From Seminavis robusta (lineage: Eukaryota > Bacillariophyta > Bacillariophyceae > Naviculales > Naviculaceae): DNA of 64,000 bases. The notes beneath the pieces were generated by a model. That model was given only the letters and a program-made list of their open reading frames with translations. It was not told the DNA's origin and made no database searches. The translations under genes and the position numbers were made by a program. Location of the stretch: positions 1 through 64,000 of the forward strand of contig CAICTM010000150.1 of assembly GCA_903772945.1 (NCBI GenBank), given 5' to 3'. Below, piece by piece: positions 1 through 9,810 of the stretch (the first letter of the stretch is position 1; every line of letters starts with the position of its first letter).

Positions 1-1215
1 ATGTGCTTCACGGATTTTGCTTCAATCCCTCTAAGGCTGAGCATATATCTGGATGCGTGATTATGGCGACCAACTATGAGTACATCGGTTGCTAGTTGAC
101 GACTATTGATACTTCCAAGTCAACCTCAAGTCATCATCGATCTACTGAAGGCCCACCACACAAGTCAAACTCAAAGGAACTGGACCTGTCACCTTCCATT
201 CTGGGATGTGACTTTGAAAAGGATGGCGACGGATCCTGTCCATGACACCAAGAAAGTACAATTGAACGTGTCAAGGCCCAGTACGTATCCCTGTTTGGGG
301 AGAACCCATCCACTAAGGTAACAGTCCAGTGGAGAAGAACGAACCACCCAGAACTTGATACCTCATCCTCTCCTGGATGATGATCGGTCTCAAAATACCA
401 GTACCTGATTGGAGCATGTGCTATGGGCAATTTCACTTGGGAAGATTTGAAATTGCGTCTCTGTAATGTCAATGCCGTCCTTCAGGGTGGACACCCAGAG
501 TGGGGCACCTGGACAGACTCAAAAGGATCACTGGATTCTTGTCAAGATGAACCAGGCAGTAATCAGGATCCGCACCAAAGCCAGACTACTCTCAACTGGA
601 ATACCGAACCTACGACTGGACAAGGACGTCTATGGGGAGGCACAGGAGGAACTACCAGTAGATGCCCACAGCCAAAAGGGCAAGCCGGTAGTATTGACGA
701 CCTATGTGGATGCAAAACCTATACCACGATTGGTCAATGGCAAGGCAGTCACTGGTGTACTGCACTATGTGAACCAGACCCCATTCGAATGGTACTGCAA
801 GAAGCAAGCTACTGTGGAAGCAGCCACATACGGCTCTGAGTTCGTTGCTGCTAGGGTTGCCACCAACAGGCCATTGCAGCCAGAGTTACACTCAGGTATC
901 TTGGTGTGGAAGTAAAGGGGCCAACATACATGTTTGGCGACAATGGGTCTGTGGTGACAAGTTCCACCCAGCCCCATTCGCCCCTCAAGAAGAGACATCA
1001 CGCCCTCTCCTACCACTTCGTCAGAGAAGCCATTGCCGCAGGGACCATCTCGTTTCATCATCTACCGGGAGCAATCAACCCCGCAGACATCCTGACGAAA
1101 CACTGGGGTTACTCCCAGATATGGCCCATTCTGAAGGCAGTTCTGTTCTGGCAAGGAGACACAGCTGATCTCCTGGACACCACCATGGACACATCACATG
1201 GTGGGGAGCGATGAG
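1..1215 (+). mobile_element. Ty1/copia LTR retrotransposon fossil, 3' part of pol (RNase H end)
   Basis: This is the 3' portion of a copia-type polyprotein; the element continues off the left edge of the window. The clearest part, about 690-1170, is the RNase H region followed by the conserved C-terminal stretch ending in the ADILTKHWG-type motif that closes diatom copia (CoDi-like) pol genes. The element is broken, with at least two visible interruptions, so it is a fossil and not an active copy. The similarity is still easy to read, which suggests moderate rather than great age. The family call rests on recognition of the RNase H region; the subfamily is inferred. Confidence 0.85.
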
Positions 1216-1981
1216 TGGAAATCCACGTGAACCCCATTGTGGTGCGAAGCAGCTGTGCTGGTTTAGCCAGGTGGAAGGATCGCTGTGACATCTGTATACT
1301 CAACAGTAGGGTCAGCAGTGCAGCCATCTGGCAATACAGAAATAGCTGAGGAACTCTATATACCCAAGGATGATGCAGTTCTTCAGCCAAGACCAATATA
1401 GAAAGTTAGCTTGCCAGCACCAGCCAAATGAGATGCAAGAGAGCCAAAGCTGCATGGCTGAGTGCTGTCGAGGATTTTGGTGTTCAGTTGATTTTAGCAT
1501 AGTTTTAGAAGAAGAAGTAATGAAAGGATAGTTGACCAGATACAGCCTCAGTAGCACTAGTTTCCCCACAGTTGAAGCCTTCCTGTGTGGATTGTGCCAA
1601 GGCAAAGAGTGAGTTGTTCAATCATTGCTGTGGAGATTGAATAGCAGCGGCAGCCAGCTTTGTGGCTGGCCCATTCCCACTGTCAGAGGAGTGAAGCTCC
1701 AAGCAGAGCTCTCCACTCCCAGCCAGCTCTTTGTGCATCTACCCTGACTGGATCTCATCGTATTCAACATGAATATATTGAATGATCCAACTGTGTTGGA
1801 AGCAATTTTTGCAAAAGATGTGCATCCACCGCACATGAAACAACATCGTAGACAATGAAGAACATCGTAGTGAGTTGTAGATTAAACATGGTGATGAAAT
1901 ATTGTAGGTTTTGTCCGTACCTTTCGAAGCAGTTGAGTCGCATCCTTGTTGATAGCCAGGTGTGGTTCATAGTTCTTGGGA
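1216..1981 (+). other. Probable 3' LTR and flank of the copia fossil
   Basis: A purine-rich stretch follows the end of pol at about 1198-1226 and could be the polypurine tract, so a 3' LTR would be expected here, possibly from a TG near 1284. Both LTR ends and any target-site duplication cannot be set because the 5' LTR is outside the window. A small hairpin is visible at 1658-1675 (GCCAGC ... GCTGGC). No gene was recognised. Confidence 0.4.
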
Positions 1982-3256
1982 ATGTCTTCCTGGAATCCAG
2001 ATCGTCTCAGTCAGTTCGACTTGACCCAACCTGTTCAGCAGACACAGTACGCTGAGTCTCCTGAGATTGGTGTGCGTTCAGCAGCCGCAGTAGAAGGAAC
2101 ACGTCTTGTTGTTGAAGAACAACAGGCCAAGTCACCAGCTCAAGTCACCCAGCCTGCATTCGGCATTTCACCGTGGTCTCCTTGGTCGCAAGATCAGTTC
2201 ATTGGTTTGTTCAACGCAGAGAAGAAGATGGCACGTTCCAATAGTAGCAAACGCAAGATCGGCAATGGAAAGTCAACTCTGGTTGCAAGGAAGAAGAAGC
2301 CGTCTTCTTCTTCGAAACAAGCCCCCAAACTTCCTCCTGCCGCAGCTGTTATGCCCACCGCCAATGGAAGTCCACCCATGCCACCATTGCGTGCTGGAGT
2401 GGACAATCGTCGTGGTGTCTGTGAAGTCATGGGGAATGAGAAGTGTCCATACCCCAACCTCGAAAATTACAGGCACAAGTGTAGCTCTTGTGGACTGTAT
2501 GTCCACGCTATTGCTCCCTGTACCGGTGCTCAAACCAGCGATGGGGCACTGATCTGTAGTCTTTGCGTGGCTGTTGAAGAAAGGTCCAGCGATGGTGAAG
2601 AAAGCGAGGATGGTAAGTTGTCCCCTGACATGTTGGCTGCCTCCAAAGCTTCTGAGAATGTGGAGTCTGATGATGAAGAGGACGACGATGATGAAGATGA
2701 GACCCAGCTTGCTGCAACTTCTCAGAGAGTTCCTGCAGCCGCTCCTCGCCAAGATATTCAGCAGAGGGCTTCTCGCGCTGAGGAAGTGTCTCAGCTTCTC
2801 AATGGTACTCAGCAGAAGGAAAGGCAGAAGCGAGGAAAGAACTTCACTCCAGAGGAAGACGAGTGTCTTTCTCAAGCCTGGGTGAGCACAACAATGGATT
2901 CGCGCAACGGCAGTGATCAGAGGCAGTCAGACTTCAACAAGAAGCTGTACAGCAACTTTCAAGACTTGGTCGAGGATCTCAATGGAGATGCTGATCCCCC
3001 TTGCCCTCCATTGCCCATGGACCGAAAGCAGAAGAGTGTTGTTGCGCGATTCGGTACCATCAAGCAGAGCACTTTTCCTGTCGCTCTGATAACTTTCTGG
3101 AAAAGCATTGGTGTGAGTACATGTGTATGTAACGCTGGGGAAAGCCAGTTAAAGTTAAGGTTTATCGGAAGATCCGAGCTGCCGACTTCTCGCGACCCCT
3201 CTCACCAACACCACAACCCACAAAGAAGAGACAAAGGGACAATTCCAGAGAGATAA
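1982..3256 (+). CDS. Zinc-finger plus trihelix/Myb-like protein, probably 3'-truncated
   Basis: Function is not known; the domains suggest DNA binding. The first ATG of the frame (1982) gives about 424 residues. A lysine/serine-rich basic region lies near residues 80-110. A Cys/His cluster follows at about 150-195 (CPYP, CSSC, a His, CTG, CSLC), resembling a PHD-type zinc finger. After it come an acidic stretch (DDEEDDDDEDE) and, from about residue 285, a domain beginning RGKNFTPEEDECLSQAW with later FNKKLYSNF and SVVARFGTIKQ, matching the trihelix/SANT-like fold of NAM-associated and PIF/Harbinger accessory proteins. A strong splice-donor string GTGAGT sits at 3113 in the same frame, and the frame then runs into featureless residues. 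The stop is 8 bases before the COG5 ATG, so no room exists for a downstream exon. I infer a transposon-derived or host gene that lost its 3' end. A retained 5' fragment that is still transcribed is also possible. Confidence 0.55.
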   Translation: MSSWNPDRLSQFDLTQPVQQTQYAESPEIGVRSAAAVEGTRLVVEEQQAKSPAQVTQPAFGISPWSPWSQDQFIGLFNAEKKMARSNSSKRKIGNGKSTLVARKKKPSSSSKQAPKLPPAAAVMPTANGSPPMPPLRAGVDNRRGVCEVMGNEKCPYPNLENYRHKCSSCGLYVHAIAPCTGAQTSDGALICSLCVAVEERSSDGEESEDGKLSPDMLAASKASENVESDDEEDDDDEDETQLAATSQRVPAAAPRQDIQQRASRAEEVSQLLNGTQQKERQKRGKNFTPEEDECLSQAWVSTTMDSRNGSDQRQSDFNKKLYSNFQDLVEDLNGDADPPCPPLPMDRKQKSVVARFGTIKQSTFPVALITFWKSIGVSTCVCNAGESQLKLRFIGRSELPTSRDPSHQHHNPQRRDKGTIPER

Positions 3257-3264
3257 AGGTAACC

Positions 3265-6200
3265 ATGGATCTTTCCCAAAGGTCTTCCAGCGGGGACAAG
3301 ACGGGTGGGTCGTCCCCCAACAAGTTTTCTGGTCCATCGAGCTCTGCTGCCCAGGCTGCGTCGTCGCTTGCCTTGTTGTTGCAGGAAGATATTCTGTTGG
3401 CCGACTACAATCTTCATGTGTCGGGTAAAACGGAAGAGGTAGCATTTGCCTACTCGGCGGCATTGCTCCAGAATGAAGAGGCAGGCCATGTCACCCAAAA
3501 GGCAACTGATGCCTTGGCAGAAGTTCAACGAAAGCTTGCCCTAGTGGAATCTTTGGCAGAGCGTGTGAGCCGGACAAGTCCAGCAGCTGTGGCAGCTCCG
3601 CTGTTACGATTGCACGGGTACGAAGCTCACCAAGAAGAGGAAAAGGATCCAGCCGGCACTTCCAATGCTACTACATTAACCACTATCCGAGAACGAGGTG
3701 AAAGAATCAAGCGACAAGGTGAAGTTCTCGATGGTGTAGCGCGGCGCGTCGAGACAAGCCTCAAGAGAGGAATGAAGCGAATGGAGACTGTCACCTCTCG
3801 CCTTTCCCGAGTGCTTGCCTTGTCGGCGACATTGAAAATGATTTTAAGAGTCAAGTTTGAATCATCCAAGTTAGACGGATACGACTTGGAAGATTCCAGG
3901 GATTTAACCAGAGCTGCTGCCTCGGTCGCTGTTATTGAGGACCTGCTCTCTCGTCCCGAGTTGAATGGCACACAGCCAATCCAGGCCGTAGAGGATCTTA
4001 GGCCTTCGATTGTTCGTACGGCATCTGCAGTGCGCGCGGCTGCTGCTAAATTATTGGAAAGTCACAACAGGAGTGCTGCTGTTTCAACATCTTCGGTTGT
4101 CCTCCAGCTAGGAACGACGCTGCAAGTGTATTATCATTTGGGAGAATTGCCACAGGCTGCTTGGAGTGCGGTTGACCATGCCATTGCATCGGTGCAAAAA
4201 GTTACCTCGGCATTCTTTTCGGCCAAAAACATCACTTCCATCACTGATGATGCTACCAGCGAAGCCAAGCGTCTAGCTGGAAGTAAATTTAGTGACGCGC
4301 AAGGCCAAAGAATGCTCAAGAAACAACTCAAGGACTACAGGGCGGCGGCAGCTTCAAAGTGGGCCACGGGAATCACAGATGCGGCACTCCGTGTGTGGAA
4401 TTTGCATCGCGTGCTCTGCCGCAAGACAGATCCCGCCCAGAGACTGGTTTATGTGGATGTTGTGTCACAGGCAGAGATTCCAGATCAGTACAAACGTTCC
4501 AACAAAAACAACTCGAGTTTTATCATTTTTTCGGCTTTCTGGGAGAAAATGTGTGAGGTGCTCGCCAGTCGTCTCATGGAAACCTTGGAACAAGACAGCC
4601 AAAAACTCGCGGCTGACACTGCGGCCCTCTACCCTGCAGCCAGAACAGCCTCTTTGGAAATGATGGGTTTCCTTTCGGATACCATGCAATCGGGAGTTGG
4701 GACTGTGGCGCTGGACGATGGATCGTCCTCGTCTCCTAGCGGCATTCTCGGTGGATCTGTAGGACTGGATGATCAGTTCATTGGTTGGAGCTCCCAGAAC
4801 AACACTCAAGTAGCGGAAGCCGCTGGGTTGGGTATGGACAGTGCCGACAGCTGGACAAGGACGGACCGCAATCCCTCCGTTCCGGATGAAAAGGTTGTTT
4901 CTTCTGCATCAGCTCTGTCCCTGTCCGTTATCCTACAGTCACCAGAATGGAAACTACTCGAAGGAAGCAAGGCTTCGCAAGGTGGACTTTATCCACTCCA
5001 GAGTGCCTTCCAAGAGGAAAGCATGAAAAGGTACGTTCATAATATATTTTTCAGTTGGAGTCCTCGTCTCGACAGTGTCCGTGCCATGCAATCGCGATCC
5101 GTTCCTTGCACGTCTGTGTCTCCTCATCATCGGCCTTTCGGTCACGGTTCTTTCTCTCTCAGGTTGTGCGCTCCTTTGCAATTCATGTTTCCTGAGAATA
5201 TTGCTCTGGATGAGACTGGAATGGAAGCTGCTACGCTGCCGATGCTTCCCTCCAAATATGATGTGCAGCGATTCGACACCATAGTTCGAGAGGAATTGTC
5301 CACTGCAGACAAGCGGGAAGGCGGTGGTGATTTGTCTGCCATAAAGGTTGGTCCTTGTGGAATGATTTAGTCTGTTGTGCTGTTTCCATGTCTGCTCAAC
5401 TCGGACGTTGCTTGCATATGCATTAACGTTTTCTCGTATAAAGATGATTGCCGGTTCGATCTGCGAGATGGTGCGCTTGTTTTGCAAGCAAGCCCAAAAC
5501 GCAGTTTGTTCCCCTCCCGATTCTGCTTGTTTGACTCCAGAAGGATCTACGACAACAACCATGCAGCATGACGTGAAGGTCACGAAGATTCTGGTGAGTC
5601 CATTCCAAGCAGCCCGCCTACGACTGTACATCCAATGCAAAAGTGTCCTAACTCTTGAATTGTTGCCGTAATTGTTAGTACACCTTGACGACGTACTTGA
5701 GGCAAACCCCGGAGAAGGTTTTTATTGCGCCCTACAAACCTGCAACCAGTCCTCAACATGAGGAAGCTGCCAGGATTTGCCAATCTGCCTTGATGCCTGC
5801 AATCAACACCCTTGATCAAATGGTCAAAACCATTCTTTCGCCTCTAATTCGCGCTTTGAACCAGCGAGTGGCGTCAATGATTGCTCGTATCCATGCTGGG
5901 GCGTACCACGACGAGAGCCAGAGTAGCAGCCCAGACGCTGAGAATCTTTCGTTTGTTCAAAAGCATCTATCAAAGACGTTCGACGCGATTGCTGCCAACC
6001 AACTTGCGAAGCTGCCACCAGACTACGGGTAAGTAAGGCGACACCTTTGGTTCCATATGCGCTGGCGCTGTCACTCTCACGCGGTTTCCTGCAACGCACA
6101 GAGCGACGGTTGCGTCGGCTGTAGCAGCTTTTTCGATGTACACGTTCGTGTCAAATGTCGCGCTGATCAGACCCCTCAGCACCGCTGGTAGACTGGCTGT

Positions 6201-6702
6201 CGTTCAAGATCTTGCTGACTTCGAGTTGATCCTAGATCAGTTCGTTGTCAAATGCGGGTCTTCCCTCTCCCTCGGAAAGATTGAAGGGGGCAAACCTTAC
6301 AGCGAACTTCGTGCTGTCCGCATGATGCTGTTTTGGAATGGGCTTGAAAACAAGGAGAATCAAGCCAGTGCAATTGCAAAGACAATGCTCAGAGAATCCT
6401 GGATTAAAGATGTGCGCACATCAACGGTCTGTCACTACCTGTTTTCGTACGCGCCAAGTCTGTTGTCCTCGCCTCACCATTCAAAGCGGATGCGAGAAGA
6501 AGAGTATGTTGGGACCATGGTAGGTCTAGATGCTGGCACCGAGGAAGGTGAAGCAAAGGCCTGGATGGCCATCATGGCCTGCTGCGATGCGTATCAGCAA
6601 CGAGAAAGCGTCGAACGAGGCGGATCAGATGGTGACCCTAGAGTCGCCAGTATCCTGATGACCTTGGGTCCAGAGTTGTTGAGAGGCTCTCGTCGCCATT
6701 AG
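3265..6702 (+). CDS. COG5: Conserved oligomeric Golgi complex subunit 5
   Basis: COG5 is a subunit of the COG tethering complex, which captures retrograde vesicles at the Golgi. Exons are 3265-5030, 5163-5346, 5444-5593, 5679-6028 and 6102-6702, all GT-AG and summing to 1017 codons (1016 residues, within range for large COG5 proteins). The first intron (132 bases) is in frame and open, so an unspliced reading would wrongly add 44 residues. Family signs are the N-terminal heptad-rich helices, the LKMILRVKFE...DLTRAAASVAVIE segment near residue 190-220, the LPSKYDVQRFD block, and the C-terminal FVSNVALIRPLS ... ADFELILDQF and LFSYAPSLLSSPH stretches, which line up with the metazoan COG5 C-terminus. 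The start ATG has a good context (aaccATGG). The gene begins immediately after the truncated zinc-finger ORF, so its promoter must lie inside that fragment. Confidence 0.88.
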
Positions 6703-7250
6703 CTTAAAAAAGACCCAGCAGGCAGCTTTTAGACTTTTGCCTCGCCCGATCGAGCTCACAAATACTTAAACGATGATTCGATTTTACGTGTCTATAGCTA
6801 GTGCCGATGTTACATGTATGCACCATTGATTTCAAGGGGGCATGTGACGTAGCTGATACCGGTACCTGCAACTCCCATCGTTTCATACACAGCACACAAA
6901 GCTGGTCCGACAACAACAAAAGCTGCAACGTAACCAAGGGGTCCATTTAGCAAACATAGAGAACATAGAACTACTTTCACTTGAGAAGGTATCCATGTCC
7001 ATTATTTACAACCGTATTGAACACGTCACAAAAGTCCTCACTGGAAGAATTCAAACTGCTTTCGCTTTAGAAGGTATCCCTGTTCATTCATTACAGTTTC
7101 ACCACACCACAGAAGTCCTCGCTGGAAGACTTCAATCATTTCAGCACACCACCACAACCTACCGGTACCTACCGTAGTTGCTGGCAAGTTTGGTGCACAG
7201 AAGGGGCACTTCATCAACCTTCCTACAGTACCGGTACCAATCGTACACGT
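6703..7250. other. Convergent spacer between COG5 and the GCR1-like gene
   Basis: No gene was recognised. The spacer contains the 3' ends of both flanking genes, the imperfect direct repeat at 6970-7135, and GGTACC-type palindromes near 7165 and 7230. Confidence 0.6.
6970..7135 (+). repeat. Two-unit imperfect tandem repeat (about 85 and 81 bases)
   Basis: Units 6970-7054 and 7055-7135 share the blocks ACT-CTTTC-CTT-AGAAGGTATCC, TGT/TCCATT, CAC-CA-A-AAGTCCTC and CTGGAAGAATTCAA/CTTCAA in the same order. They lie head to tail in the spacer 3' of COG5. No coding capacity was seen. A duplicated remnant of a small element or a 3'-UTR repeat are both possible. Confidence 0.7.
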
Positions 7251-8965
7251 CTATTTTTTGCCGCCAAGCCTGAGATTGCGAGGAAGAGTCCCATCCTTCA
7301 CGTCCTTTCGGATCCTATCACAGACTAGCCCAACGGATGTCACTGGCCCATAATGGTCATCGATGCATTTGACAACATCATTGGGATCTCTGCCTGAGTA
7401 CACCAATTTCGCCATGAGCTCAAAAAGCGGCTTCTTCCTCCACCATGCTCCCTTTTCTTTGCGTCGGTCCTCTTCGGTCCAATCCTTCACTGGTAAATTG
7501 CCTCCTAACCCATACATCCATTCTTGCCACGCAGACGCAATGGTTCTGTACTTGGAAAACCTACGGGGTCGCCTATCATTGGCGGCGTTCGCTTTGCTCG
7601 AGTTTACACTTTTTGGGGGCCTTGATGGAACGCTCTTTCTCGCACTGTTTTTGTTGCTCGCCATCATATTGGCCACCACTGTATTGTTGATCATTTGCTG
7701 CGTTGCTGCTGCTGCTGTGTTCACCATCATTTGCTGTGCTGCGGCCGCCAAATGATGATGCGGCAGAGTCTGAATCACGGGTGGTGGTGGGGGTGCCGGA
7801 GCAGGAGCTATGAAGGCTTGAGGTGGCATGCTCCTCATTGCAATGACGCTATAGAGAGGAAAAGGAAAAAGAAGGATTCAAGGTAAGGGCGGTAAAAAGC
7901 CTGACTAGCTGGTTTGGTTGGTCCTTACCTGCACATTTTTGTCAATTCCACTTGAATGAAGTCTCTCATCGCAAGATTGGATCGTTCCCTGTCACGTGAT
8001 TCCTTCTCGATTTGCTTTTGCAGAAGCTTCAATTTTGCAAGAACTTGATGCAGGGGCCTCTCGTTGGTCATTGTTTCAGGGATCGGTGCTGTTTCAACCT
8101 GATCCCCCCCTGCTGTTGTCTCGACTTCCACTGCAGCTGGAACAGCGGCTGATTGTTCTGTCTCTGCAGCAGCTTCTGTTTCCGTAGCTGCCTCAGTCTC
8201 TGTAGCTGTTGCGGTCGCTGCTTCGGTCTCTGTAGCCGTTTCTTTCTCTGTGCCTGCTTTCTCTAAAGCTGCTTCAGCCTCTGCTGCTGGGGTAGTATGA
8301 ATACTAATCTCATCCAAATCAATTTTCTCTCCTTCCGGAGGGTCAGCACCCTCTGGTTCTTCAGTTCCCCCGTCCCGAGTCTCCGGCTGGTCGGTTGCTT
8401 CTTCAGTCTCCGGCTGGTCGGTTGCCTCTTCCGTCTCCGCCTGGTCGGCTGCTTCTTCAGTCTCTGGCTGATCAGCTACTTCTTCTTCATCTTCCGGGTG
8501 TTCACTGCCTTCTTGTTGTTGCGTCAGCTCCAATTCCATTTCTTTGACTTTGAGTTCCTCTTCCAAAAGAAGCATCTTCTCTTTTCGTAGCTCGAGTCTC
8601 TGTCGTTTGAGTTTTACCTCCTCCGCCATCAGTTTCCTCTTAGTGCGGCTGGAGGAATCATCATCCTCCATGCGCTTCCTTTTCTTCCGGCTGGAGGATT
8701 CGTCAGGCTCTGTTTCCTCTTTGTCGTCATTGGTTTGCTCCTTGAGTTCAGGTGCATCTGCCTTGTCGTCTTCATCAACATCAGGCGGCGAGTTCTCAGA
8801 CTCTTTGTCGTTCTTTTGTTCTTCTCCTTCTGACGAAGTGGTCCTGGGCAGCGGCGTCCCGTTAGCAGCGCTGTCATCTTGGTCCTTGTTCGCTTCGGTC
8901 CCTTCTGCCTCCACCTTTTTGTCCTTGTTGTCTTCACCTTCAGAGGACATAGTACTGTTTCCCAT
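7251..8965 (-). CDS. Putative transcription regulator with GCR1_C-like DNA-binding domain
   Basis: This gene has two exons, 8965-7929 and 7848-7251 on the minus strand (GT-AG intron of 80 bases), giving 545 codons (544 residues). The N-terminal half is highly charged: an acidic Ser/Glu-rich region, a Lys/Glu-rich helix suited to a coiled coil near residues 120-165, then tandem acidic repeats of the type EEATDQPET (DNA about 8374-8470) and runs of TETEAAT. The middle is Ala/Pro/Gln-rich (APAPAPPPPP, HHHLAAAAQQ). The C-terminus from about residue 440 (FSKYRTIASAWQEWMYGLGG ... WWRKKPLFELMAKLV) matches the GCR1_C fold found in fungal Gcr1 and in many stramenopile proteins, where it binds DNA. A transcriptional role is inferred from the domain. 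Crypton transposons also carry this domain, but no tyrosine recombinase was seen here. Confidence 0.65.
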
Positions 8966-9810
8966 TCTCACGCAACAATATTGCTAAGAGTAGAAATAAA
9001 GTATAACAAACAAGTCGATAATAGACGTCAACCAACAGTGGACCCAAATCAAAACCACACTATGAGAGCCGGAGATGCATTTCGTTTTGTTTTGTTTCGC
9101 CGTTGAATTTGCGACCATTCAATGACAGAAAGCAAGATGGCGATTTATGGTTTACGACGCACTCTAAGTATTCTCTGTAAAGAAATTCAGTACCTGGTGT
9201 ACGTACGACTGTACATGGATGGTACTTGGGAGAGCGCCGAATGCGTTTAAAAAATGGCACTCCCTTGAAGCTAAGATATCTCAATATTCACATCAGGACT
9301 TCACTACCGGTACCGTACGTACAGTGTACCGGTACCGGTACGCTGTACCTGGTAGTCTAGCTAGCTAGTTCCAGTCTACGAACCAAATGGCAGCCCACAC
9401 GGTACACTGTGCCTGGTACGACTGTCCACTATCTTTCCTGAGCCCATTATTTGCACTTCTAGACTACAGTACTAGCTAGCTAGCACTACAGCTGCGCGAG
9501 AATTGTATGTATGGGAGTGAACCATGAAAAAGCTGGGTGCCAAGAGGAGGAGATACAGTACTAGCTAGTACTAGTATACGGCTGGTACCAGGTAGGTCTA
9601 GTTCAGACTCCCTACAGTAGATACAGTATGCCTAAAGAGGAAAGCAACCTTCGGTAAACCGGACTACGAATGACGAAAAAAAGGATGCTTGTGCTTGACA
9701 CTACATACATTATACTACCGTAAGAACAGGTAGTAGCTAACAAAGAGGATAGACGAGCCTTTCAAAGCTGGTACATGTTACACCGCAAACCAATGTTAGT
9801 TGATTTGATT
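8966..9810. repeat. Intergenic region rich in short palindromes
   Basis: No gene was recognised. From about 9300 to 9610 the sequence is built from repeated palindromic words: ACCGGTACC and GTACCGGTACCGGTAC at 9308-9341, CTAGCTAGCTAG at 9357-9368, and GTACTAGCTAGC at 9470-9482, with further GTACTAG copies to 9590. The same words recur in other spacers of the window. The left part is the promoter side of the GCR1-like gene; the right end is the 3' side of the ROD gene. Confidence 0.7.

Noticed and set aside
1216-1981. Exact LTR borders and target duplication of the copia fossil
   Set aside because: Only one side is in the window, so borders cannot be tested against a second LTR.
5031-5162. 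Open reading through the first COG5 intron (44 extra residues)
   Set aside because: It has a GTACGT donor and CTCTCTCAG acceptor, and the extra residues are unlike any COG5; splicing restores a smooth match.
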